DNA of 64,000 nt from JAJKIP01 sp037200685 (GTDB lineage: Bacteria; Bacteroidota; Bacteroidia; Chitinophagales; Chitinophagaceae): contig JBBCIG010000008.1 of NCBI GenBank assembly GCA_037200685.1, forward strand, positions 248,001 through 312,000, written 5' to 3'. Position numbers and translations under genes: made by a program. Each line of letters starts with the position of its first letter. Position 1 is the first letter of the stretch. Below, piece after piece: positions 48,537-57,182 of this stretch. The notes beneath the pieces were generated by a model. The model saw only the letters and a program-made list of their open reading frames with translations. It made no database searches and had not been told where the DNA came from.

Positions 48537-50195
48537 ATGATCAAAACTTACGTTAAAACCTTACCACGTCACCAGCGATTAATTTTCTTCATCGATTCAA
48601 CTATAAATGAGTCGCAATTACGATCCATCTTTGAAGCCAATCTTAATGTATGGGGTGGAAGATATAATCCGGTGGTTCCTGTAGTTAATAATAAAATAGA
48701 TAAAGACTGGTTAGATATTATTAAGTTCTTCGATCCCGATTATATATATTATTCTAAAACAATTGACTTAAAATATCTTGAATCCCTAACCTTGTTTAAC
48801 CCAATAGAATATCTCGAACTATCTGACGGTCCTTCCTACCATTTTCCCGGCGTTAGCAGCCATTGTTTACTTCACGCTGATGTACATAATAATTTCAGAG
48901 ATGCAAGGACTCTTTTGCATTACGATGGTGACCATACTCTGGAAATACTGGCAAAGCAATTTTATCGGTTAAATTTTGGCCTGCGACCAATGTTTGAGGA
49001 AGAAAAAAAATGGACATATCCCCTGGATGTTTCGCCAATAACATCATCCACTTCCAAAGAAATAAATAAAATAATTTATACTGATAAGCCATATTTCAAA
49101 TCCCTGCTTTCTTCTTTGCACATTAATTCAATTTTTCTATGGAATAATAGCACCTGGGCAGAAAGTCGATTTGAAATGGTCATTTATGATAAAAACAATT
49201 TCCTCAATGATCACCTTTACTTTTGGAATAGGCAATTATATCACAAACCAAACAACGTCTTATATCAGGTTATTGTCTCCACAGAAGAGCTAAGAGAATT
49301 AGAGAATGATGAATGGTTACCGGGTCTCTTAACACGACTTAGTATTGACAATCACATCTATATCGTTTCGCAAAGTGTTGGTGATAAGAAGTTAGAAGAT
49401 ATCAGACAATCCTTTCAATCTAAAGCCGGTAATTTAAGAATTGATATAAAACAAACCTTACAATTCCCCTTTCCTTCATATAATCCTCAATTTACCAATG
49501 ATCCCTACTTTAAATTTCAAAATAATCTCATACTGGGAAAGACCGACTTTTTAAAATTTCCATCGGTAACATTTGAACATGGGAACGGTATTGATAAAGA
49601 ACCATACATTCTTGATATCATTATCGAGCGGGACATCAAAGACGAACACAAAGAAATCAAGTTTCCCGTTACTGCAGAATTACACTTTACGGTAACGAAG
49701 GCGACGAATAGAGTCACTATGTCCAATCGTGCCTGCATTTTCACGACACGGGACCTCCAGGGTACCGAATTCTCCATTCCCAACGATATGGAATTAATAA
49801 GGTCTGTTTTAATGTACCGCAGGGTCCAGAAAAAATTAATAACAAATCCAGTTGATTATGTGAACGAAAGTCCTGCAGGTCAAAAACTATTAGCATTCAT
49901 TAAATTATTTAAAGAGGATTGGTCGACTATTAAACAATTTCTTGAAGATAAGTTTTGGCTTAATTTATTTAGAACAAGTACAGATGTTTCAGACAGCGCA
50001 ATACCCAAGGGAAAAGGCATCTTTCACTATTTGGATCTTGAATCAGAAATTGAAAAGCTGTTTAATAAATATCATGATCAAATTGCTGAAAGAATGAAAA
50101 AAGGCACTGAAATGGAATTGTCAGAGGAGTTTATAAGCCAAATAATTGACCGCGAAAAAAAGAGGCTTTCTTATTTAATATCAATGACAATCTGA
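48537..50195 (+). CDS. unrecognised 552-aa protein, partner of zinc-ribbon nuclease
   Basis: I do not recognise this protein. The ATG at 48537 is used (an upstream TTG frame extends it by seven residues). It is soluble, aromatic- and Asp-rich. Striking local motifs are NVWGGRYNPVVPVV at about residue 36 and FFDPDYIYY at about 62. The C-terminal 60 residues are helical and charged. It lacks an evident NTPase or nuclease motif. It ends 35 bp before the zinc-ribbon nuclease gene, same strand, after the mobilisation genes, where cargo is commonly found. Operon pairing with a nuclease suggests a defence or toxin role, by inference only. Confidence 0.6.
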   Translation: MIKTYVKTLPRHQRLIFFIDSTINESQLRSIFEANLNVWGGRYNPVVPVVNNKIDKDWLDIIKFFDPDYIYYSKTIDLKYLESLTLFNPIEYLELSDGPSYHFPGVSSHCLLHADVHNNFRDARTLLHYDGDHTLEILAKQFYRLNFGLRPMFEEEKKWTYPLDVSPITSSTSKEINKIIYTDKPYFKSLLSSLHINSIFLWNNSTWAESRFEMVIYDKNNFLNDHLYFWNRQLYHKPNNVLYQVIVSTEELRELENDEWLPGLLTRLSIDNHIYIVSQSVGDKKLEDIRQSFQSKAGNLRIDIKQTLQFPFPSYNPQFTNDPYFKFQNNLILGKTDFLKFPSVTFEHGNGIDKEPYILDIIIERDIKDEHKEIKFPVTAELHFTVTKATNRVTMSNRACIFTTRDLQGTEFSIPNDMELIRSVLMYRRVQKKLITNPVDYVNESPAGQKLLAFIKLFKEDWSTIKQFLEDKFWLNLFRTSTDVSDSAIPKGKGIFHYLDLESEIEKLFNKYHDQIAERMKKGTEMELSEEFISQIIDREKKRLSYLISMTI

Positions 50196-50230
50196 ATTAT
50201 TTAATTAATCAGAAGGCTTTGTTTACAGGC

Positions 50231-50824
50231 ATGAAAGTTAATTGTCCATTTTGCGGTTCGAACAAGTGGTATTCATTACCAGAGTTACAGGACAGGTTCC
50301 CATGTAAAGGATGCCACAGCGAGATAATGACAAATCTTTCAAGCAAAATTTATTATAAGCTAAGCGAAACAATAATCAATAATTTGCTTGCGGACCAAAC
50401 AAAAAACCAGAAACCGTTTGATGGAAATTATGTTGTATTAAAGACGCTGATTAGTCTAAAAGAGGGTTATGGGTTTAACCAGAAGAGCTTCGTTTGGGCC
50501 CCTTGCGTAGATATTGTTTGGCGTGAAGGCAGTGAGAATAGATGTACTGATATTGATATTGCCGCGATTCAAGATGGCAAATTAATTTTAGGAGAGGCTA
50601 AAGTTGATGCAGATGATTTCAAAAAAAAGGGAGCTAAGGAAAATCTGATGTGGATTGCAAAAAATCTTTTGCCTGACAAATTATTGTTGGCGTATGATGT
50701 TGGTAATATTGATTCAACAGTAATTGATTTAAAACAAAGACTATCTGACTTTCCATGTGAAATTATTACGTATAAGACAACAAAGCCTTGGTACCATATT
50801 CCCGGCTTGTATGGCCTGGGGTAG
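50231..50824 (+). CDS. zinc-ribbon and PD-(D/E)XK nuclease-like protein
   Basis: About 197 aa. An N-terminal zinc ribbon has paired cysteines CPFCGSNKW and FPCKGC (residues about 4-29). A C-terminal restriction-endonuclease-like fold is seen as TDIDIAAIQDG...LILGEAKVDADDF, fitting D-x(n)-ExK. It probably binds and cuts nucleic acid together with the 552-aa partner. The ATG at 50231 is chosen; TTG at 50219 is closer to AGAAGG. Its stop codon falls inside a tRNA 3'-end-like fragment. Confidence 0.65.
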   Translation: MKVNCPFCGSNKWYSLPELQDRFPCKGCHSEIMTNLSSKIYYKLSETIINNLLADQTKNQKPFDGNYVVLKTLISLKEGYGFNQKSFVWAPCVDIVWREGSENRCTDIDIAAIQDGKLILGEAKVDADDFKKKGAKENLMWIAKNLLPDKLLLAYDVGNIDSTVIDLKQRLSDFPCEIITYKTTKPWYHIPGLYGLG

Positions 50825-50838
50825 GGGTTGAACCTACA
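50806..50838 (-). other. tRNA 3'-end fragment, possible attachment site
   Basis: On the minus strand GTAGG-TTCAACC-CCTAC forms a T-arm, followed by CCCAGGC as the acceptor 3' strand. No anticodon or D-arm precedes it. Tyrosine recombinases leave such duplicated tRNA 3' ends at the far border of integrated elements. Confidence 0.45.
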
Positions 50839-50939
50839 GTTTTTACATATTTCGATTCTATGGAAACAGATTTGTAAAGAGTGGTTATTAAAAACGTTAT
50901 TACATTGAAGTTACAATTTCAAAAAGATAAAATCTATAC

Positions 50940-51159
50940 AATTAGGTAAAGAATTCCTGATAAATCATAATGCTTTATCAACTCATTTTGTTTTATTGCG
51001 ATAGTTCTTGGTGTCGAAACGAGATTATATCTCAGAAAACAAATATAAATTTCCGACTTTGTAAGATCACTAGCCGGAATACCTTTCACGGAGGCGATAA
51101 AACAACTGCACGAGTACGAGTACATCAAATATACCGTCGTAAAATCATTTCCTGCGTAG
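50940..51159 (+). pseudogene. decayed coding fragment
   Basis: Coding-like sequence runs through in-frame stops and one frame change: LGKEFLINHNALSTHFVLL, then AIVLGVETRLYLRKQ, then ISDFVRSLAGIPFTEAIKQL ending YTVVKSFPA at 51159. It is not recognised. It lies between the tRNA fragment and a broken helix-turn-helix gene, consistent with remnants of an element border. Confidence 0.35.
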
Positions 51160-51193
51160 CCTGGTTTATTTTATAAAGATTGAAAAGTGAGAT

Positions 51194-51466
51194 ATGGAAA
51201 GTGTGGCGTATGTGGAGATTCCGAAAGAGAAATTCAAGCCGTGGGTAAGAGACGTTCTCCTAGAGTATTTTGGGGAAAACCATAGATTAACATTCACGGA
51301 GACCGATACCAAAATGGAAAAACTGATGGCCCGGAGGACGCAGCGAAATTCCTGCAGGTATCTTTAGTTACTCCGCTTGATTGGATGAATAAGCGATTCC
51401 CGTTCCACAAACAGCGGGAAGGTATATTTTTTTAAAATGGAAACAATAAAATATATAAAGGCTTAA
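51194..51466 (+). pseudogene. excisionase-like helix-turn-helix (HTH_17) protein, frameshifted
   Basis: Starts MESVAYVEIPKEKFKPWVRD. After a frame change near 51312 it continues TDGPEDAAKFLQVSLVTPLD then WMNKRFPFHKQREGIFF, matching the HTH_17/excisionase pattern (xxAAxFLxVSxxTxxxWxxxxxxPFHKxGxxxxF). After one more shift in a T7 run near 51430 it ends KMETIKYIKA at 51466. In Bacteroidota elements such proteins act as excisionases or regulators beside integrases. Confidence 0.55.
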
Positions 51467-51481
51467 ATAGTCCTTATCGGG

Positions 51482-51847
51482 CTACTTTCTTCTCAACGAA
51501 AATACTATTCTCAAAAGAGCTTCAGGAAAGATAATTATTAAAACGGCAAATATATCTATCAAAGAAATGTTAGCTCCCTCTATTAATTGCTGTTCGTGTA
51601 AATAGGCGTAGGAAGTAGCAATGGTAATTCCTATCCGCAGAACTATGAACATTATTTTATTCATAGTACCGGCTATTTCACAAAACTTTGATTCTATCAA
51701 AAAAGCCACAGTGTGAAAGATAAAAAGGCTTATTAAAAAAATAACAGAAGCTGCAGTAAATCCCAAATAAGTTTTTGAATAATGAAAATCATGAGTATAA
51801 AAACCCGCTGTCAGCGTACCTCCCATAAATAGTTGAATTACTCTCAT
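51482..51847 (-). CDS. small membrane protein, unknown
   Basis: A 121-aa protein with four hydrophobic helices (about 5-22, 28-52, 62-83, 90-113) separated by short loops and a basic end (FSLRRK). It is not recognised. Alone on this strand between the broken excisionase-like gene and the ABC operon terminus. Confidence 0.55.
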   Translation of the reverse strand: MRVIQLFMGGTLTAGFYTHDFHYSKTYLGFTAASVIFLISLFIFHTVAFLIESKFCEIAGTMNKIMFIVLRIGITIATSYAYLHEQQLIEGANISLIDIFAVLIIIFPEALLRIVFSLRRK

Positions 51848-52077
51848 ACTAATTAGTTAGCGTCACACCCGAAGTTTTCCTCGTACTTATCTAATATTAA
51901 CCTCAAATTGTGACAGATTATAATTACATCACAAACCTTTCAAGATGTAAATTATCACCTTCGAGTATTTAATTAAAACGCTTACAGGTCATTTATTGGA
52001 GATTTATCCGAGTATCGGAAAGTATTTCGGGGGAATCTGGAAGGATTTGGAAAACCTCCCCTCTATTCCGCTGTATA

Positions 52078-53925
52078 TTAGGACATATCCAAAATTTCAC
52101 TAGCACGTTGAGTCAAAACATTTTTGCGGTTAGATTCTATAGGCAAACCAGAAAGCCAAGCGAAAAATTCGGATTTCCATACTTCAACACAGCTTAATTC
52201 ATATGGGGAAATAGATTTTTTCATTTTAACAATACTTGTTTTGCGGGCGTATGGATTTATTTCCTCAGTTAATCCCTCAATAAAGAAAGCCTTTTTTATA
52301 ACTTTAATGGAATTCTTGATTAAATCTTGTCGCAGTTCAATCGTCTCACCAAAATTCTTAGGCTTTGAGAAAAATATTCTATGAATTTGTATGTGATTAA
52401 ACTTACAATGAATGTAAAGATTTAAAAACATTACCCTTCCCCAAAGGCGATTTTTAAATATTTCCATTGATCTCTCACTAAGGTCTTTTAATGTAGAAGA
52501 AAATCCATACGATTTTGGCGGCATCAAAGCATCTATTAACTCTTTTTGGGTTTCAATAATTTTTAATGTTTCGTCAACATTTCCATCGTCAGGAAATATA
52601 TTTCGATTAGTTATGTAAACAAAAAATACTGCACTTGAAAGCTTACTGGCTATTTTATACAGCTCTCTAACTTTAACCTCAGAAACATTCTCAAAATACT
52701 CTTTGTAGAAATAAATTAAAGGTTTTTCAGCTCCTTCAATGTAAAGCCTTCCCCCGAGTACTTCACCTGGAAGATATTTATCGTCACCTACGTAAAGAGT
52801 TCTAAGTTTATAGCTTGCATTGACTATTAGTCTTTGAGCATTTTCAAATGCCCTGATATAACGATACACCCTACTAATCCATGGCTGTATCCAAGAAAAA
52901 TATGCAGGCTTCAATAAAAAATTAGTTAAAATCATAGCGCTGCCAATAGTTTCCTTCCTTATTTCTGACGGATCTGTAAAATCAGGCAGTGGCGAAAATA
53001 CCAAGCTATACCAATACTTATAGTTTTCATCTGATTGTCTTTGTATTTTTTGTTTAAGAATATTTAATCGGTCTTTTAAATGATTAAAACCACTCTGCTC
53101 CGCAAAACTAATGCAGTCATCAAACCACCGATCTAGACTATCCTTTTTACTATCGTGTAATATCTTGAACCATAATGCAACCAGATATCCCCGCATTTTA
53201 TAAGTATTCTTTAGTTCGGAAGTATCCAATACCTCAATATCGTTAGGATTGTAAGGCCATTTTTTTAATTCAATTCCCTTGTTTAGTCTATCACTCAATA
53301 ATTGATAAAGCTTTTCGGTAGAATCACAAGTATCAAAATCCACTTTAATCTTAAAGAATGTAACCTCTTCATCGGATTCATTAGAAGTTGATTCACTACT
53401 TACTTGCAACAAGTCCGCAGGATAATTATCCTCCGTTTCCAAGACATCAATATTCTCTACTAAAAATTGATGAGTACCCCCATTCGAAAATGTGGGGTCA
53501 TCATCAAAATGCTCTAATAAATAATGATAGATCAGTGCCTGATTTGTAATTCCTTCGGATACTCTGGAGATGCTTTTCTTTTCGGTGAATTCATAAGGAA
53601 TGTCGGAAGGGATTTCCTTTCCATTCAATATAACCTTATGAAAGATTCGTTTATTACTTTTTGTCGTATAACCCGGTAAAAATGTAATTCTGTTGTATGA
53701 AGAGTGATCATATGATAATTCCTGCTTTGCTCCCAATTGAGCAATTGTTTTTGCAACTTGAGAAAGAATCTTCTGGAATACAGGTTCATTGTTTTCCGGA
53801 TTATAATTTGAAAAATGCTTATGTAGATGCCCAATAACTATTTCTGAATTTTCTTGCAGAATTTTTCTAATTTCTCGTTCTACTTCAGGAGAAAGACGTT
53901 TGATATGATATGCCTTAGCCTGCAT
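52078..53925 (-). CDS. unrecognised 616-aa protein, last gene of ABC/DUF3050 operon
   Basis: A large soluble protein with no motif I recognise. The ATG at 53925 overlaps the ABC ATPase stop by 11 bp, so translation is coupled. N-terminal residues 5-60 are helical (LSPEVEREIRKILQENSEIV), residues 150-200 acidic, and the C-terminal half alternates long helices with aromatic segments (KPAYFSWIQPWISRVYRYIR; FSKPKNFGETIELRQDLIKN). No signal peptide or membrane helix. Being the terminal gene of a transport and oxidase-like operon, it may use the imported or modified compound; this is inference. Confidence 0.6.
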   Translation of the reverse strand: MQAKAYHIKRLSPEVEREIRKILQENSEIVIGHLHKHFSNYNPENNEPVFQKILSQVAKTIAQLGAKQELSYDHSSYNRITFLPGYTTKSNKRIFHKVILNGKEIPSDIPYEFTEKKSISRVSEGITNQALIYHYLLEHFDDDPTFSNGGTHQFLVENIDVLETEDNYPADLLQVSSESTSNESDEEVTFFKIKVDFDTCDSTEKLYQLLSDRLNKGIELKKWPYNPNDIEVLDTSELKNTYKMRGYLVALWFKILHDSKKDSLDRWFDDCISFAEQSGFNHLKDRLNILKQKIQRQSDENYKYWYSLVFSPLPDFTDPSEIRKETIGSAMILTNFLLKPAYFSWIQPWISRVYRYIRAFENAQRLIVNASYKLRTLYVGDDKYLPGEVLGGRLYIEGAEKPLIYFYKEYFENVSEVKVRELYKIASKLSSAVFFVYITNRNIFPDDGNVDETLKIIETQKELIDALMPPKSYGFSSTLKDLSERSMEIFKNRLWGRVMFLNLYIHCKFNHIQIHRIFFSKPKNFGETIELRQDLIKNSIKVIKKAFFIEGLTEEINPYARKTSIVKMKKSISPYELSCVEVWKSEFFAWLSGLPIESNRKNVLTQRASEILDMS

Positions 53926-54640
53926 AGTCAAGGTAGCTTAAGAATTTAAATAGAAGTTCGGTTTTGGGATTTGACAAAATGGATCGATCACCTTGTTCGG
54001 CAATTTTTCCATTGTCAAGAAACACAATGTGATCAGCTACTTTTGATGCAAAGCCTATAAGATGGGTTGCAATTACAATACCTACACCATCTTTTTTTAA
54101 AAAATTTAAATAACGTAAAACTTTATCAACATGCTTAATGTCTAGGGCACTTGTTATTTCATCCAGAAACAGGTATCTCGGATTCAACATAATGGCACGG
54201 GTTAGGGCAACCCTTTGTTTCTGACCTACTGAAATTTCATAAGGAAATTTAAATATTAAATCTCTAATTTCAAAAACATCTATCAAATTTTCATATTTTT
54301 CACGATCTATAGTCCGTCCCAAAGCAGAGACCGGCATAAATATATTTTTTTCGATTGATAAATGTGGCCACAAATGAAATTGTTGGAATACAATCGTCAC
54401 CATTGGATGCATATTGCGTATAGGATAAACTGCAAATGGGAATTTGATTTGTTTGTGATCAACGTTTATAGTTCCAATGTCGGCTGTTTCAACCATTGAT
54501 AGTATCCGAAGTAAGGTGCTTTTACCTCCACCGCTTGGGCCTATTATTGCAGTCACAGACGACTCTTTTACAGAAAGATCAACATTAGAAAGAATTCTCT
54601 TTCCTTGAATAGCTTTGGATATATTAGTTGCCGTTATCAT
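53915..54640 (-). CDS. amino-acid-type ABC transporter ATP-binding protein
   Basis: About 241 aa. Walker A GPSGGGKSTLLRIL, Q-loop IVFQQFHLWP, signature ISVGQKQRVALTRA (LSGGQ changed to ISVGQ), Walker B YLFLDEITSAL and switch histidine in IATHL. Closest in style to polar amino-acid ATPases (GlnQ/HisP family). The ATG at 54640 is used; an upstream frame to 54715 overlaps the permease gene. It follows the permease by 5 bp. Confidence 0.87.
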   Translation of the reverse strand: MITATNISKAIQGKRILSNVDLSVKESSVTAIIGPSGGGKSTLLRILSMVETADIGTINVDHKQIKFPFAVYPIRNMHPMVTIVFQQFHLWPHLSIEKNIFMPVSALGRTIDREKYENLIDVFEIRDLIFKFPYEISVGQKQRVALTRAIMLNPRYLFLDEITSALDIKHVDKVLRYLNFLKKDGVGIVIATHLIGFASKVADHIVFLDNGKIAEQGDRSILSNPKTELLFKFLSYLDYAG

Positions 54641-54645
54641 AAGAT

Positions 54646-55311
54646 TTATATTTCCGATAAAGTCCATTTTAATCGTGTTTTCAGCCACAATGCTAAAATG
54701 CTCAGTAGTGCACAAACAATCACAAAAAATACTGCTAAGGATGTATAGATTTCGACAGGCCTATAAATGTTGCTGTTTATTTGTTGCGCCGTTCTAAATA
54801 TTTCATTCAAACCAATCATACTAGTAAATAAAGAGGCTTGAAGAATTGTAATCATTGCGAATAATATATTTGGCATCATCTGTCTGAATAATATAGGTAT
54901 TTGTATTTTTCTCACTATTTGTGAGCTTGTAAGTCCGCAAGCTCTTGCTGAAAGAATATACTGTTTTGGAAAATCTGCAAGAGCATGTCTGACTTGCTCC
55001 GATATTATTACAGTCATAACTAATCCCAATGCTACAACCGACGTAATAAATGGGTCTACTACTATGCCCATCATATATTGCAAAGGATAATGAAGCCAAA
55101 ATAATAGAACCAAAATTGGCGTTGAAGAGATAATTACTGAAATAAAAGACCCGGGAATTCCAATAAATTTCTTCCATTTATGCCTGGCAATGCCAAAAAA
55201 AGAACCTAATATGATCCCAATTGGATAAACGATTAAGCATAGCTGTAGTGTAACTTTGAGACCTTCCCAAAGTTGTCCTCGATATAATGACAAAATTTCA
55301 AAAACATTCAT
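54646..55311 (-). CDS. amino-acid-type ABC transporter permease
   Basis: A 221-aa permease of the HisMQ/GlnP family with five helices. It has an N-terminal LWEGLKVTLQLCLIVYPIG, the typical substrate-family start, and an EAA-like loop (YILSARACGLTSSQIVRKIQ). It works with the lipoprotein and ATPase on either side. One permease gene is present, so it probably acts as a homodimer. Confidence 0.87.
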   Translation of the reverse strand: MNVFEILSLYRGQLWEGLKVTLQLCLIVYPIGIILGSFFGIARHKWKKFIGIPGSFISVIISSTPILVLLFWLHYPLQYMMGIVVDPFITSVVALGLVMTVIISEQVRHALADFPKQYILSARACGLTSSQIVRKIQIPILFRQMMPNILFAMITILQASLFTSMIGLNEIFRTAQQINSNIYRPVEIYTSLAVFFVIVCALLSILALWLKTRLKWTLSEI

Positions 55312-55315
55312 AAGT

Positions 55316-56194
55316 TTAGTTTATCGCAAAAGGTTTTTGAACACGTAAAAAGCTGTTTGAAAATATTTCATACCTAATCAAGAGGTCATCCACGAAACCA
55401 TTATTTATCAAATTTTGTAATTCCGTGTTTAACATGTGTTCAAACTCCGGTTGATTCCGTTTAAACATATATGAATTTCCAAAAATGAATAAGGGTCTTG
55501 TTTTAGAAATATCTTTCACTTTGTATCCATTATTTTGTATAAACTTGCTTGCTTGATAAGGTTCGAGTAATAAAAAATCCGCCTTCCTATTTACTACATC
55601 AAGAAATGATGTTCCGAAGTCAGTATTCTCTGGTAGAGAGACTGCCGTAGCTTTCGGAAAACGAGTCTTTCTAATTACATCCCCCGTAGCGCCGTCGACA
55701 ACAGATATTCTATATTTCGGATCATTTAGTAATGACCAATCACTGACATTGTCGAATCTATTGTCGTCAATTCGTGTGTATATATCAATAGGACTAAAGT
55801 AAAGGGGAATTGTTAGTGTGGTAAGTTTTGCTCGTTTGGGATTAGACCATACGGAACTTCCAATCATATCATAGCGATCATTTTCCAAGCCTTGAATTTG
55901 CGTGTCCCACCCGACTTCTTCTACCCATTCAACCTTAAGGCCCAAATCACTTGCAGCTTTTTCAAGTGTTTCGACAAACACTCCTCTTAATTTTCCAGCG
56001 CTATCTTTAATGCACCCAGGAGGATAAATCGTATATCCACACCGAATAACAGAATCTTTCAACACTCTTTCATAAACAGAATAATCAGAATGAGTTTTAG
56101 TTATGGGATTATTTCGATTTCCACACTTTGTAACTGAAACAAATATTAATGCTAAAAGAGCAAGAACTGTTACAGTTGATAATATCCTTTTCAT
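55316..56194 (-). CDS. substrate-binding lipoprotein of ABC importer (SBP family 3)
   Basis: A 292-aa protein with a lipoprotein signal (VSVTKC, Cys24). The type-3 solute-binding fold shows CGYTIYPPGCIKD at the start of the domain, GVFVETLEKAASDLGLKVEW, and YDMIGSSVWSNPKRAKLT as the second lobe. Family members bind polar amino acids and relatives. It lies between the DUF3050 gene (11 bp) and the permease (4 bp). Confidence 0.87.
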   Translation of the reverse strand: MKRILSTVTVLALLALIFVSVTKCGNRNNPITKTHSDYSVYERVLKDSVIRCGYTIYPPGCIKDSAGKLRGVFVETLEKAASDLGLKVEWVEEVGWDTQIQGLENDRYDMIGSSVWSNPKRAKLTTLTIPLYFSPIDIYTRIDDNRFDNVSDWSLLNDPKYRISVVDGATGDVIRKTRFPKATAVSLPENTDFGTSFLDVVNRKADFLLLEPYQASKFIQNNGYKVKDISKTRPLFIFGNSYMFKRNQPEFEHMLNTELQNLINNGFVDDLLIRYEIFSNSFLRVQKPFAIN

Positions 56195-56205
56195 ATTTAT
56201 TTAAT

Positions 56206-56997
56206 TTAGTTTATAAGAAGAATTTGTTCATAGATGGCATCTAAAAAGACCTTTCTAGCTTGTAATGCATCAATTGAAGCTGAAAGTGCTTCAGAAATTA
56301 GTGTAGGATCTTGATGCATAACCGATTTAAATAACTTTGCGCTGAGCGGCCCGTGCGTATCCGAATCAACTTCTATATGCCGTTTGAGATACCAACGAAA
56401 TGCGGCTAGATTGTTATGTAAAGAAAAGTTTTCAAGAAATGTTGTAAACATCCCTGGAATAATACCCTCTCGACTAAGACAGAAAACGGCTACGAGCTTG
56501 TGTACTTTTGATTTGGCATGTTTCATCGTATTAGTAATAAAAGTCAATGAAGCCGGAGGAATATCAATATTTGAGATTGCCTGAGCAAAATTCTTTCCGG
56601 CTTTTAATTTCTCAATAAAGACAGTAATAGGTTCAACATCAGCTTTAGCTTCTTTCATAGCCTTTATGTATGTTTCAAAATGACTGCAATGACCTGATCC
56701 TGTATGAGTAATATCTGTTTCTTCAGTTAACAAGATCTCATATAAGTAAGCTCCTATACTGCCGTCCTGTGGCGGAAGCCATTCAATACTATGTGATAGC
56801 CATTCATTCTGGAGACCTTTCAAAAGTGCCATAAAATCCCAAACACACCATACTTGGTGCGCCATATAGGTTCTGACATGACCAATGGTCTTAACAGATT
56901 TGTATAATTTATGATCATATAAAGCACGAGTCAATGTTCTTATTTCGTCAGCCAGTGGATGGTGGTTAACATCTAAATGGTCTATAAATAATTGCAT
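56206..56997 (-). CDS. DUF3050 family haem-oxygenase-like protein
   Basis: A 263-aa helical protein matching DUF3050, with the start HPLADEIRTLTRALYDHKLY and MAHQVWCVWDFMALLKGLQ. Possible metal ligands follow the haem-oxygenase-like di-iron oxidase pattern: E93 in TEETD, H106 in CSHFE, E178 in SREG and H207/D211/H215 in RHIEVDSDTHG. Related di-iron enzymes oxidise free amino acids or fatty acids; catalysis here is inferred. First gene of a five-gene operon with an amino-acid-type importer, and preceded by a perfect palindrome. Confidence 0.75.
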   Translation of the reverse strand: MQLFIDHLDVNHHPLADEIRTLTRALYDHKLYKSVKTIGHVRTYMAHQVWCVWDFMALLKGLQNEWLSHSIEWLPPQDGSIGAYLYEILLTEETDITHTGSGHCSHFETYIKAMKEAKADVEPITVFIEKLKAGKNFAQAISNIDIPPASLTFITNTMKHAKSKVHKLVAVFCLSREGIIPGMFTTFLENFSLHNNLAAFRWYLKRHIEVDSDTHGPLSAKLFKSVMHQDPTLISEALSASIDALQARKVFLDAIYEQILLIN

Positions 56998-57005
56998 AAT
57001 TAGAT

Positions 57006-57035
57006 TTTTCAGCTTTAAAAGTATAAAGCTGAAAA
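57006..57035. promoter_or_regulatory. perfect 12-bp inverted repeat before the DUF3050 operon
   Basis: TTTTCAGCTTTA at 57006-57017 and TAAAGCTGAAAA at 57024-57035 are exact reverse complements over a 6-bp spacer, starting 9 bp before the DUF3050 ATG. It could be a dimeric-regulator operator or an RNA hairpin covering the ribosome site. Confidence 0.55.
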
Positions 57036-57182
57036 GTCATCTGGAGGAATTTATGGGGTGATTTGGGTGGAAGTCATTGTTGGCTTTTAAATATATAACT
57101 GAATATTAAATATTTAGAAGCCTAACCGAATAATAAGTCCATTTTACTAATTGCAAATCTTAAACGCCTTATTTGTAAATTT

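Noticed and set aside
51908..51934. CRP-like operator TTGTGA...TCACAA
   Set aside because: The half-sites are 15 bp apart instead of 6 and no gene start is close enough to be controlled from here.
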